Shown: one piece after another, positions 23,135-30,380 of the stretch
Position numbering within the stretch: position 1 is the first letter of the stretch
Layout: each line of letters starts with the position of its first letter
Translations under genes and position numbers: made by a program
Source of the DNA: Vermiculatibacterium agrestimuris
GTDB lineage: Bacteria; Bacillota; Clostridia; Oscillospirales; Oscillospiraceae
DNA length: 64,000 bases
Assembly: GCF_943193085.1 (NCBI RefSeq)
Contig: NZ_CALPCU010000005.1
Coordinates: 1-64,000, forward strand
Reading direction: 5' to 3'
The notes under the pieces: generated by a model
The model's database searches: none
The model's input: the letters and a program-made list of their open reading frames with translations, nothing else
What the model was told of the DNA's origin: nothing

Positions 23135-23560
23135 TTACTGAATGAAGATCTTCTTGGTCTCCGGCTCGGTGGGCTTCACCTTGGGCAGGGTCAGGCATAA
23201 CACGCCGTTTTCATAGGCGGCGGTGATGGCGCCCTCCTCAATGCCCGTCACATCGAAGCTGCGCTGGAAGGAGCCCAGGCGGCGCTCCCGGCGGATATAG
23301 CCGCCCTCGTCCTTGCTCTCGGCGCTTTCCTGGTGGACGGCGGTGATGGTGAGAATGCCGTCCTTCAGATCCAGGGAGATGTCCTCTTTCTTAAAGCCGG
23401 GCAGCTCGGCCTCCAGCAGGTAGCTGTCCCCAGTGTCCCGGATGTCGGTGCGGAAGGCGGGCAGCTCGGCATTGCTCTTGCGGAAGAAGTCCCGGGTGAA
23501 GTTGTCGAAGGTGTCGAAGAAATTGTTGTCGCTGCGGTCAAAGGGGATCATTCCAAACAT
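23135..23560 (-). CDS. Small heat-shock protein, Hsp20 family
   Basis: 141 residues. Alpha-crystallin domain from about residue 38 (TDIRDTGDSYLLEAELPGFKK region) with the ending ENGVLCLTLPKVKP and a short C-terminal IFIQ tail in place of the usual IXI. The N-terminus (MFGMIPFDRSDNNFFDTFDNF) is the oligomerisation arm. Holds unfolded proteins for ClpB/DnaK. Two CIRCE-type repeats upstream point to HrcA control. Operon partner is clpB. Confidence 0.95.
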   Translation of the reverse strand: MFGMIPFDRSDNNFFDTFDNFTRDFFRKSNAELPAFRTDIRDTGDSYLLEAELPGFKKEDISLDLKDGILTITAVHQESAESKDEGGYIRRERRLGSFQRSFDVTGIEEGAITAAYENGVLCLTLPKVKPTEPETKKIFIQ

Positions 23561-23599
23561 AGTAAAAACTCCTTTTTTATGTGATGGTACGGTCTGATT

Positions 23600-23626
23600 T
23601 TAGCACTCAAATCTTTTCTTTGCTAA
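23600..23626 (-). promoter_or_regulatory. Degenerate CIRCE-like element near hsp20
   Basis: TTAGCACTC at 23600-23608, 9 bases, then CTTTGCTAA at 23618-23626. The left arm is perfect, the right arm matches GAGTGCTAA at six of nine. Confidence 0.6.
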
Positions 23627-23767
23627 CTTTTCTCGGGCTCCATGGGCCTCATCCTTTCCGGCGGCAGGAGGTCTTTTTTCCTCCCCGGCCTGCTCCTGTT
23701 TTCTGAAACCAAGTATAATCAATGCTTGTGAACAAATATAGCACAAATTATGTCTAAATTGTAAACG

Positions 23768-23794
23768 TTAGCACTCAACGACTTTAAGTGCTAA
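23768..23794 (-). promoter_or_regulatory. CIRCE element (HrcA operator)
   Basis: TTAGCACTC, 9 bases, AAGTGCTAA: one mismatch to the consensus TTAGCACTC-N9-GAGTGCTAA. Confidence 0.88.
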
Positions 23795-23808
23795 TTTCGT
23801 TTAAAAGA

Positions 23809-23839
23809 GGATCCCGGGCCGCAGAGCGGCCCGGGATCC
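23809..23839. terminator. Strong hairpin between uraA and hsp20
   Basis: A perfect 14-bp GC-rich stem around AGA. Read leftward the uraA transcript meets it first about 45 bases after the stop; only weak T-tracts flank it. Confidence 0.65.
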
Positions 23840-23882
23840 GTCTACTAATATATGTAGATAGTCTTGTCACGCTCCGCGCTTC

Positions 23883-25229
23883 TCAGTACTTCCCCAGGCT
23901 GCCGGAGTTGTGACCGTCGTCCTTGCCGAACTCATAGTCGTTGCCGGGCAGGACGGCGTTGAGGAGGATGCCGGCCAGGGCGGCAATGGCCAGGCCGGTG
24001 AGGGTCAGAGAGGCGCCGCCCACCTGGAAGGTCAGTCCCCCGGAGAAGCCCAGGCCGCACACCAGGATCACCGCGGCGATGATCAGGTTCCTGGAGTTGG
24101 TGAAGTCCACCTTGTTCTCCACGATATTCCGCACGCCGATGGCGGAGATCATACCGTAGAGCATGAAGCTGACGCCGCCCACGATAGCGGAGGGCATGGT
24201 GCCGATGACCTCCGCCATCTTGGGGATGAAGCCCAGCACCACCGCGTAGAGGGCCGCCAGGCGGATGACCCGGGGATCGTAGACCCGGGAGAGCACCAGC
24301 ACGCCGGTATTCTCGCCGTAGGTGGTGTTGGCCGGGCCGCCAAACAGTCCGGACAGGGCCGTGGCCAGGCCGTCGCCCACAAGGGTGCGGTGAAGGCCGG
24401 GATCCTCAATGAACTTCTCCCCCACCGTGGCGGAGATGGCGGACATGTCGCCGATGTGTTCCATCATGGCGGCGATGGCGATAGGCGCCATGACCAGAAT
24501 GGCGGACAGGTCAAACTTGGCCAGCTGGAAAGGGGGCAGGCCCAGCCAGCCCGCCTGGGCGATGGCGGCCGTGTTCAGGATGGCCGAGCCGTCGACGTTG
24601 GTCATGCCCATGGCGTTCATAATGAGCGCGGCGGCGTAGGAGATGATCACGCCCAGCAGGATGGGGATGATCTTCAGCATCCCCTTGCCCCAGATGTTGA
24701 ACACAATGATGACGCCCAGGGCGATGAGGGCAAGCAGCCAGTTGGTGGAGGCGTTGGATACGGCGGAGGGAGCCAGGTTCAGGCCGATGCAGACGATAAT
24801 GGGCCCGGTGACCACCGGGGGCAGATAGCGCATGACCTTATGGACGCCCACCACTTTCACCAAAAGGGCCAGCACCAGATAGAGAAGTCCCGCGATGACG
24901 ATGCCGCCGCAGGCGTACTGGAGCTTTTCGGCGGCGGCCAGGCCCTCGTAGGCGGGCAGCTTGGAGATGGTCTCAAAGCCGCCCAGGAAGGCAAAGGAGG
25001 AGCCCAGGAAGGCGGGTACCTTCAGCTTGGAGCAGAGGTGGAAAAACAGGGTGCCCACTCCGGCAAAGAACAGCGTGGTCTGGATGCTCAGGGGAAGGCC
25101 GTACTGGCTGCTGACAATAATCGGCACCAGAATGGTGGCTCCAAACATGGCGAACATGTGCTGGAGACCCAGCAGAAGCATTTTGGGTACCCCCAGTGCC
25201 CGTGCGTCGCGAATCGCATTTTGATCCAT
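23883..25229 (-). CDS. uraA: Uracil/xanthine permease (UraA type)
   Basis: About 448 residues from the ATG at 25229; an ATG three codons upstream (25238) is the alternative, but it lies only two bases from AGGAG. Twelve to fourteen membrane segments of the NAT/NCS2 family are visible: LLGLQHMFAMFGATILVP at the start, and the substrate signature around FGGPANTTYGENTGVL, with Glu and Asn ligands. Imports uracil with protons. Its leader holds a 31-codon peptide gene and an attenuator, pointing to control by pyrimidine supply. Single gene between two hairpins. Confidence 0.92.
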   Translation of the reverse strand: MDQNAIRDARALGVPKMLLLGLQHMFAMFGATILVPIIVSSQYGLPLSIQTTLFFAGVGTLFFHLCSKLKVPAFLGSSFAFLGGFETISKLPAYEGLAAAEKLQYACGGIVIAGLLYLVLALLVKVVGVHKVMRYLPPVVTGPIIVCIGLNLAPSAVSNASTNWLLALIALGVIIVFNIWGKGMLKIIPILLGVIISYAAALIMNAMGMTNVDGSAILNTAAIAQAGWLGLPPFQLAKFDLSAILVMAPIAIAAMMEHIGDMSAISATVGEKFIEDPGLHRTLVGDGLATALSGLFGGPANTTYGENTGVLVLSRVYDPRVIRLAALYAVVLGFIPKMAEVIGTMPSAIVGGVSFMLYGMISAIGVRNIVENKVDFTNSRNLIIAAVILVCGLGFSGGLTFQVGGASLTLTGLAIAALAGILLNAVLPGNDYEFGKDDGHNSGSLGKY

Positions 25230-25278
25230 ACTTCTCATTTCTCCTTTCTTTTCTTCCGATCCTTACATAGAAATGGGC

Positions 25279-25312
25279 AAAAAAAGAGACAATCACAAAA
25301 GTGATTGTCTCT
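25279..25312 (-). terminator. Attenuator hairpin upstream of uraA
   Basis: Read leftward: AGAGACAATCAC, loop TTTT, GTGATTGTCTCT, then seven T. It lies inside the uraA leader, so it must be bypassed for expression. Confidence 0.88.
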
Positions 25313-25388
25313 CAACAAACTGCCCATTGAAAAAGGAAAGAAAAGGCCCCTGTCCAAAGCGAAAACGTCCACGCGTCAACTTGGTCAT
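25293..25388 (-). CDS. 31-residue leader peptide of uraA
   Basis: Begins MTKLTRGRFRFGQGPFLSFF and is 31 codons long. GGGAGGG lies seven bases before its ATG, stronger than the ribosome binding site of uraA itself. The stop codon falls at the loop and right arm of the attenuator, so a ribosome completing it would prevent the stem from forming. Its codons around GPFLSFFNG are U-rich (TTT CTT TCC TTT TTC), the kind of pause track that UTP-sensing attenuation uses in E. coli pyrBI. The peptide is probably a sensor by its translation, not by its product; no homologue recognised. Confidence 0.7.
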   Translation of the reverse strand: MTKLTRGRFRFGQGPFLSFFNGQFVERQSLL

Positions 25389-25419
25389 CGCCGATCCCTC
25401 CCTTTTCTCATTGGGCAGT

Positions 25420-25448
25420 ATTCTACCAAAGCTTCCCTCCGCTGTCAA
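25420..25448 (-). promoter_or_regulatory. Promoter of the uraA leader
   Basis: Read leftward: TTGACA (25443-25448), 17 bases, TAGAAT (25420-25425). Confidence 0.85.
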
Positions 25449-25468
25449 GAGGGAATTTTTCCCTCTTC
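25448..25468. repeat. Palindrome between divergent uraA and decarboxylase promoters
   Basis: AAGAGGGAA and TTCCCTCTT around TTT lie between the two divergent promoters, overlapping the end of the uraA -35 box; a possible operator or a stem. Confidence 0.5.
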
Positions 25469-25494
25469 GACTTTTTTCTTTTCCGGAGGCGGCA

Positions 25495-25524
25495 TTGACA
25501 GCCGGCCCCGACAAGTGCTATCAT
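25495..25524 (+). promoter_or_regulatory. Promoter of the decarboxylase gene
   Basis: TTGACA (25495-25500), 18 bases, TATCAT (25519-25524). Confidence 0.7.
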
Positions 25525-25562
25525 ATTTCCACCAGAAACCACAGAGAAATGAGGCTTCCCCC

Positions 25563-26822
25563 ATGAAAAAGCCCTTTGTGACCCTTCCCCAGCTCCAGGC
25601 CATCACGGCCCAATACCCCACCCCCTTCCACCTCTATGATGAGGCGGGCATCCGCCAGACCGCCCGGCGGCTGAAGGCCGCCTTCGCCTGGAACCCCGGC
25701 TTCAAGGAGTATTTCGCCGTAAAGGCCACCCCCACCCCCGCCATTCTCAAGGTCTTGCAGGAGGAGGGCTGCGGCACCGACTGTTCCTCCCTCACTGAAC
25801 TGATGCTCGCGGACAGGTGCGGCTTTACCGGCAGCGAGATCATGTTCTCCTCCAACGAGACCCCGGCGGAGGAGTTTGCCCTGGCCGCCAAGCTGGGGGC
25901 CACCATCAATCTGGACGACTTCACCCACATCGACTTTCTGAAGGACACCCTGGGACATATCCCGGAGACCATCTCCTGCCGCTTTAATCCCGGCGGCGTG
26001 TTCCAGCTGGGAGAGAGCAAGGAGGGCTTCCAGGTCATGGATACCCCGGGGGACAGTAAATACGGCTTTACCCGAGAGCAGCTCTTCGAGGGCTTCCGCA
26101 AGCTGAAGTCCATGGGCGCCAAGCGGTTCGGCATCCACGCCTTCCTGGCCTCCAACACCATCTCCAACGACTATTATCCCGCCCTGGCGGGCATCCTCTT
26201 CCAGCTGGCCGCCGACCTGGAGAAGGAGACCGGCTGCGATGTGTGCTTCATCAACCTCTCCGGCGGCGTGGGGATCCCCTACCGGCCTGAGCAGAGCGAG
26301 AACGATATCGCGGTCATCGGCGAAGGGGTGCGCAAGCAGTTCGAGAAGATCCTGGTGCCCGCGGGCATGGGAGATGTGTCCATCTATACCGAGCTGGGCC
26401 GCTATATGCTGGGCCCCAACGGTTGTCTCGTGACCAAGGCCGTCCACTTCAAGCACATTTACAAGGAGTATGTGGGCGTAGACGCCTGTGCCGCCAACCT
26501 GATGCGCCCCGCCATTTACGGCGCCTACCACCACATCACCGTCGCCGGCAAGGAGGCCGCCCCCTGCGACCATGTCTACGACGTGGTGGGCTCCCTGTGC
26601 GAAAACAGCGATAAGTTCGCCATTGACCGCGCCCTGCCCGAGGTGGCGCTGGGCGACCTGCTCATCATCCACGACACCGGAGCCCACGGCTTCTCCATGG
26701 GCTACAACTACAACGGCAAGCTGCGCTCCGCCGAACTCCTTCTGCAGGAGGACGGCACGGTCAAGCTCATCCGCCGGGCCGAGACCCCGGAGGACTATTT
26801 CGCCACCATGCTGTTTGAGTGA
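25563..26822 (+). CDS. PLP-dependent diaminopimelate-decarboxylase-like enzyme
   Basis: 419 residues of the fold-III (alanine-racemase-like barrel) decarboxylase family. The PLP lysine context is EYFAVKATPTP (Lys at about residue 57), with the phosphate-binding SGGVGIPY, and late VGSLCENSDKFA, the C-x-x-x-D substrate loop of LysA. Makes L-lysine from meso-diaminopimelate in the canonical case. It differs from standard LysA in an early segment (FSSNETPAEEFALAAKLGATINLDD) as in related carboxy-/diamino-acid decarboxylases, so substrate is not certain. Start 25563 fixed by GAGG spacing. Not in an operon with other lysine genes. Confidence 0.8.
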   Translation: MKKPFVTLPQLQAITAQYPTPFHLYDEAGIRQTARRLKAAFAWNPGFKEYFAVKATPTPAILKVLQEEGCGTDCSSLTELMLADRCGFTGSEIMFSSNETPAEEFALAAKLGATINLDDFTHIDFLKDTLGHIPETISCRFNPGGVFQLGESKEGFQVMDTPGDSKYGFTREQLFEGFRKLKSMGAKRFGIHAFLASNTISNDYYPALAGILFQLAADLEKETGCDVCFINLSGGVGIPYRPEQSENDIAVIGEGVRKQFEKILVPAGMGDVSIYTELGRYMLGPNGCLVTKAVHFKHIYKEYVGVDACAANLMRPAIYGAYHHITVAGKEAAPCDHVYDVVGSLCENSDKFAIDRALPEVALGDLLIIHDTGAHGFSMGYNYNGKLRSAELLLQEDGTVKLIRRAETPEDYFATMLFE

Positions 26823-26829
26823 GCAAGCC

Positions 26830-26848
26830 GGGCGGAGCGTATCCGCCC
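26830..26848. repeat. GGGCGGA-gcgta-TCCGCCC hairpin
   Basis: A perfect 7-bp stem followed by CCTACATAC between two genes. It looks like the end of a dispersed intergenic palindrome; only one copy was noticed in this window. Confidence 0.5.
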
Positions 26849-26887
26849 CTACATACTGCCCCTCACGTTGGAAAGGAGTACATACCC

Positions 26888-27766
26888 ATGGGCCTGTTTG
26901 ACCGCTTCAAGAAAAAAGCCCCCAACGCCGCCCCGCAAAACAGTGAGGCCAAGCCCCCGGAAGCCGGTCTCCCCCAGTGGCCCCAGCCGCCTCAGGAGGA
27001 CACCATGGCCCTCCTGCTTATGGATCGGCTGCTGCCCGGCGTCACCCCCGCCGTGGAGGCCCTCCGCGGCGCCTTCGGCCCCGGCGCCGTCAGCGATATC
27101 GACGAAAGCCACCCCCGGGTGCCCGCCTTCATCGCCACCGTGGACGGCCTGGAGTTCTGGGTCTCCTACCTGCCCATGCCTGTGCCCGCCGACACGCTGG
27201 ATGTGGCCACGGCGGCAAAATACAGCTTTCTCCTCTCCGACGAGGAGAAGTCGGCCTTCGCCGGCAACAAGTCCTTCTGGATGCTGGCCCAAAAGGGAGC
27301 CGGCAAGACCCTGGCGGAAAAACGCCGGGCCTGCTGGGCCTTCTCCCTCCTCTGTGCCGCCCTGCTGGGGCTGGAGGGCGCCGTGGGCGTCCACCCCATC
27401 AACCAGGGCGGCCTGCTGGTGAGCAAACGGCATTACCTCCAGCAGCGGGAACTGATGGAGGGCAAGGGCTGGGACAACACCGAAGGGTTTTTCCCCGTGC
27501 CCCTTTGGGTGTGGATCTACGGCACGGCCCAGGAGGGAAAGGACACCATTCAGACCACCGGGCTCAAGGACTTCGGCCTGCCCGAGCTGGGCTTCTTCGC
27601 CCCTCAAAAGCCGGTGGGCGAGCTTTTGGATCTGCTCTATTCCATGTCCTGCCTCCAGATCACCGGCAGACAGCTCTACCGCAACATGGCCCTGGTGCCG
27701 CTGGATGAAGAGACCGAGGCAGTCTGCAAGCAGGAGGGGGACACCCTCTTCTTTATCGGCGCCTGA
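26888..27766 (+). CDS. DUF4261-domain protein
   Basis: 292 residues from the ATG at 26888 (GGAAAGGAG upstream). The first 45 residues are a basic, Pro-rich linker (MGLFDRFKKKAPN...), as often seen at the front of proteins recruited to ribosome- or membrane-linked sites. The remainder is a DUF4261-like domain: MALLLMDRLLPG, then an AFIATVDGLEFWVSYLPMPVP core, and SLLCAALLGLEGAVGVHP. Function unknown. Closest neighbour downstream is gluQRS after 63 bases, with its own ribosome binding site. Confidence 0.72.
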   Translation: MGLFDRFKKKAPNAAPQNSEAKPPEAGLPQWPQPPQEDTMALLLMDRLLPGVTPAVEALRGAFGPGAVSDIDESHPRVPAFIATVDGLEFWVSYLPMPVPADTLDVATAAKYSFLLSDEEKSAFAGNKSFWMLAQKGAGKTLAEKRRACWAFSLLCAALLGLEGAVGVHPINQGGLLVSKRHYLQQRELMEGKGWDNTEGFFPVPLWVWIYGTAQEGKDTIQTTGLKDFGLPELGFFAPQKPVGELLDLLYSMSCLQITGRQLYRNMALVPLDEETEAVCKQEGDTLFFIGA

Positions 27767-27829
27767 GCGCGGGCGCCCACAAATTTTCCATGCTTTCCAC
27801 GAGGCTTGGATCCGATCGGAGGTGCCCCC

Positions 27830-28762
27830 ATGGCGGTGAAAGGCCGTTTTGCCCCCTCCCCCAGCGGGCGAATGCACCTGGGGAACCTGTTCTCCTTCCT
27901 GCTGGCCTGGCTCTCCGTCCGGCACGAGGGCGGCTCCCTGGTTCTCCGGGTGGAGGATCTGGATCCGGTGCGCTGCCAGCCCGCCCATGCCTGGCAGCTC
28001 ATGGAGGATCTGGAGTGGTTGGGCCTCACTTGGGACGAGGGGGGCGAAAGCCCGGCCTCCTGGCAGTCCAACCGGGGACATCTCTATGCCGCGGCCTTCG
28101 AGGCCCTGACGGCTCAGGGCCTCACCTACCCCTGCTTCTGTTCCCGCATCCAGCGGCTGAACGAGGCCCCACACCTCCACCAGGTCTCCCCCTCCTGCCC
28201 CTGCGCGGCGCTGACGGCGGAGGAGGCCGCCCAGCGGGCCCTGGAGCGCCAGCCCAGCTTCCGGGTGCGGGTGCCCCACGAGACCATCTCCTTCACTGAC
28301 GCTCTCCAGGGCCCCTACGCTCAGGATCTGGCCACCCAGTGCGGCGACTTTCCCATCAAACGCTCTGACGGGGCCTGGGCCTATCAGCTGGCGGTGGTGG
28401 TGGACGACGCCGACATGGGGGTCACCCAGGTGGTGCGGGGGCGGGATCTCCTCTCCTCCACCCCAAGACAGCTATGGCTCTTTCAGGTCTTGGGGCTCAA
28501 GGCGCCTGAATATATCCATGTGCCCCTTCTGCTGGCTCCGGACGGCCGGCGGCTGGCCAAGCGGGACGCCGACCTGGACATGGGCGCCCTGCGGCGGCGG
28601 TATACGCCGCAGGAGCTTCTGGGCCTGCTGGCCCATATGGCCGGCCAGCAGGACAGCGACTGCCCCGTCACTGCCGAAGCCCTTGCCCAGCGCTTCGACT
28701 GGGCCAAGGTGCCCCGGGAGGACATCACGGTGGACGCCGCGCTTCTGGATCCCACTTATTGA
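27830..28762 (+). CDS. gluQ: Glutamyl-Q tRNA(Asp) synthetase (GluQRS)
   Basis: 310 residues. Truncated class I glutamyl-tRNA synthetase with catalytic HIGH-type motif PSGRMHLGNL and KRDAD in the KMSKS position, but no anticodon-binding domain, which marks GluQRS. It activates glutamate and attaches it to queuosine in tRNA-Asp; a tRNA-Asp (GTC) gene is at 12650. A four-cysteine zinc site (CFCS at about residue 103 and C.C further on, in SCPCAAL) is present. Start at 27830 by GGAGG spacing. Confidence 0.9.
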   Translation: MAVKGRFAPSPSGRMHLGNLFSFLLAWLSVRHEGGSLVLRVEDLDPVRCQPAHAWQLMEDLEWLGLTWDEGGESPASWQSNRGHLYAAAFEALTAQGLTYPCFCSRIQRLNEAPHLHQVSPSCPCAALTAEEAAQRALERQPSFRVRVPHETISFTDALQGPYAQDLATQCGDFPIKRSDGAWAYQLAVVVDDADMGVTQVVRGRDLLSSTPRQLWLFQVLGLKAPEYIHVPLLLAPDGRRLAKRDADLDMGALRRRYTPQELLGLLAHMAGQQDSDCPVTAEALAQRFDWAKVPREDITVDAALLDPTY

Positions 28763-28773
28763 GCGATATCAAA

Positions 28774-28807
28774 AAAAAGCCCGGCATCTGCAGATGCCGG
28801 GCTTTTT
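28774..28807. terminator. Terminator between gluQ and the phosphodiesterase gene
   Basis: A self-complementary 34-base stem, AAAAAGCCCGGCATCTG and its complement, with T-runs on both strands. Confidence 0.9.
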
Positions 28808-28813
28808 CCTGTT

Positions 28814-29284
28814 TTATTCCATCGCCGCCGTGCGGCAGTAGAGTTCTCCGTCCCGTTCCTCCATGACCCCGTAAGTGGCTCTGGGCCGGCCGCTGACAGT
28901 GCCGGGATTCATGATCCACAGCGAGCCCTCCCGGGTGCAGAGGGGCTGATGGGTGTGGCCAAAAAGGACTGCCTCTACCCCTCGTGTTCGGGCCTCCTCC
29001 GTCAGCATCCCCAGCCCCGCCTTCACCCAGTAGGTGTGACCGTGGAGCATCCACACCCGGCGCAGGTCGAAGAAAAGCTCCCGCTCCTCGGGGATCTGGC
29101 TGTCCATGGGGTCGCAGTTTCCCCGCACCTGCTCCAGTTTCAGACCGGGGCAGGCATCAAGGAGCCTGGCCCCGTCCCGCGCCACGTCTCCCAGATGGAG
29201 CACCCGGTCGGGCTTTTCCAGCTCGATGGCCCTGCGCATATAGTCGATATTTCCATGGGAATCAGAAAAAACCAGCCATTTCAT
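28814..29284 (-). CDS. YfcE/MJ0936-type metallophosphoesterase
   Basis: 156 residues. The calcineurin-like metal motifs are in order: SDSHGN at 7-12, HLGDVARDG for GD, RGNCD for GNCD, LHGHTYW for GH, and FGHTHQP at the end. Small phosphodiesterases of this type act on cyclic or unnatural phosphodiesters in the cytoplasm. Start at 29284 with GAAGGTGA upstream. Converges on gluQ at a shared terminator; divergent from the small-protein cluster. Confidence 0.85.
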   Translation of the reverse strand: MKWLVFSDSHGNIDYMRRAIELEKPDRVLHLGDVARDGARLLDACPGLKLEQVRGNCDPMDSQIPEERELFFDLRRVWMLHGHTYWVKAGLGMLTEEARTRGVEAVLFGHTHQPLCTREGSLWIMNPGTVSGRPRATYGVMEERDGELYCRTAAME

Positions 29285-29356
29285 CCTGTCACCTTCTCCC
29301 TTCCCACTCATATAATAGAGGGAAGCCAACTATGATACCTAAGGGAGTGATCCGTC

Positions 29357-29635
29357 ATGACCAGACCCGACCCCGCCTGGGACGCCCTGAAGCAGGATCC
29401 CCAGGCCGCCCAGATCCTCAAAGACCCCAAGGGCCTTCAAGCCCTCCTCTCCTCTCCGGAGACCCAGAAGCTCATGACCCTGCTCAATCAGAGCGCCGGG
29501 GATGGGCTCCAGGCCGCCGCACAGGCCGCGGCCAAGGGAAAGCCCGACGCCCTCATGGGTCTTCTCAATCAAGTCATGGGTAGCCCCGAAGGGGCCCAGG
29601 CCGTAGAGGGCCTGAAAAAGAAGACCGGGAACTGA
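29357..29635 (+). CDS. Small helical protein of unknown function
   Basis: 92 residues, beginning MTRPDPAWDALKQDPQAAQI. Nearly all helical by pattern: repeats of about 20 residues such as LLSSPETQKLMTLLNQ and ALMGLLNQVMGSPEG. No membrane segment, cysteine or signal peptide. First of three adjacent, tightly spaced genes of unknown function (28 bases to the next). The repeated DPQA.../SPE... pattern recurs in the next protein, suggesting that the two are related or interact. Confidence 0.7.
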   Translation: MTRPDPAWDALKQDPQAAQILKDPKGLQALLSSPETQKLMTLLNQSAGDGLQAAAQAAAKGKPDALMGLLNQVMGSPEGAQAVEGLKKKTGN

Positions 29636-29662
29636 ATCCTTTCGTCAAAAAGGGGTGAGACC

Positions 29663-30148
29663 ATGGCGGAGCTTCAAGAACAATTACAGGCCATCCTGGG
29701 AGATCCCCAGGCCATGAGCCAGATCACCGCCATCGCCCAAGCCCTCACCGGCGGCAGCCCCAAAATCGACCCCAGCCCCGCCCAGGAGCCTCCGGCGGAG
29801 GCGGACTATGTGCCTGTAGAGGCCCCGGCCCTGCCGGAGGGGACAGCCGCCCCCGCCACCGGCGCTGATACTGCCAATGCCGACGGCCCCGACCTCTCCG
29901 CCCTGCTGGGGGCGCTGGGGGGCGGGGGGCTGGGTGACCTTGATCCCAGGCTCCTTCAGATCGCGCTGAAGGTCTATGGCGAGTATTCCGCCCAGGACGA
30001 CGAAAAAGCCGCCCTGCTCTCCTCCCTAAAACCCTTTCTCCGCCCCGAACGGCAGGAAAAGCTGGAGAAGGCGGAGAAGATCGCCCGCCTGTCCCGCGTG
30101 GTTCGTGTCGCGGTAGCCCTTTTGAAGGAGGAGGGTGGCCATGTATAA
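29663..30148 (+). CDS. Hypothetical protein with helical ends and Pro/Ala-rich middle
   Basis: 161 residues. N-terminus (MAELQEQLQAILGDPQAMSQ) resembles the first gene of the cluster. Residues 38-75 are low complexity with Pro, Ala and Gly. The C-terminal half is helical, with DLDPRLLQIALKVYGEYSAQ and a basic KLEKAEKIARLSRVVRVA end. GGGGTGAG precedes the ATG. Its stop overlaps the start of the next gene by 8 bases. Confidence 0.75.
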   Translation: MAELQEQLQAILGDPQAMSQITAIAQALTGGSPKIDPSPAQEPPAEADYVPVEAPALPEGTAAPATGADTANADGPDLSALLGALGGGGLGDLDPRLLQIALKVYGEYSAQDDEKAALLSSLKPFLRPERQEKLEKAEKIARLSRVVRVAVALLKEEGGHV

Positions 30149-30380
30149 CCCCTATCTCCCCCAGTCCCGCCAGTTCCCGGAGGCGGGGCCGCCCCCGCCG
30201 ACGGCGGATGCCGCTCCAAGGGAAAAGAAGGGTCTGAGCGCCCTTCTGGCCGGTCTGAAATTGGAGGAGCTGGACACGGGGGATGTATTGCTGCTGCTCA
30301 TCCTCCTCTTTCTCTTCCTGGACGACAGGGAGGACAACCTGGAGCTGCTCATCACGCTGGGTCTGATGCTCCTTCTGTAG
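30141..30380 (+). CDS. Small membrane protein with leucine-rich C-terminus
   Basis: 79 residues from the ATG at 30141, which has GGAGGAGGG immediately before it. After a Pro-rich N-terminus comes LSALLAGLKLEELDTGDVLL, then a hydrophobic stretch (LLLILLFLFL), an acidic turn (DDREDN) and a second hydrophobic stretch (ELLITLGLMLLL). Two short membrane segments with a charged loop. Unknown, but this pattern looks like a spore-former small membrane protein. Last of the three-gene cluster; the 3' end overlaps a converging gene by 29 bases. Confidence 0.75.
   Translation: MYNPYLPQSRQFPEAGPPPPTADAAPREKKGLSALLAGLKLEELDTGDVLLLLILLFLFLDDREDNLELLITLGLMLLL

Larger units (their letters stand above)
25272..25417 (-). 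promoter_or_regulatory. uraA leader with attenuator and mutually exclusive pairing
   Basis: Read leftward from the promoter: TGCCCAAT (25417-25410), a 31-codon peptide gene, AATGGGCA (25328-25321), a 12-bp terminator stem, then TGCCCATT (25279-25272). The central AATGGGCA can pair with either the first (7 of 8) or last (8 of 8) copy, so alternative folds exist around the terminator. Confidence 0.6.

Noticed and set aside
20407..23145. Rightward frame of about 900 codons across clpB
   Set aside because: Shadow of clpB on the opposite strand; no motif.
25272..25448. PyrR-binding attenuator
   Set aside because: I could not recognise a PyrR anti-antiterminator loop; translation coupling fits better. 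Not excluded without a search.
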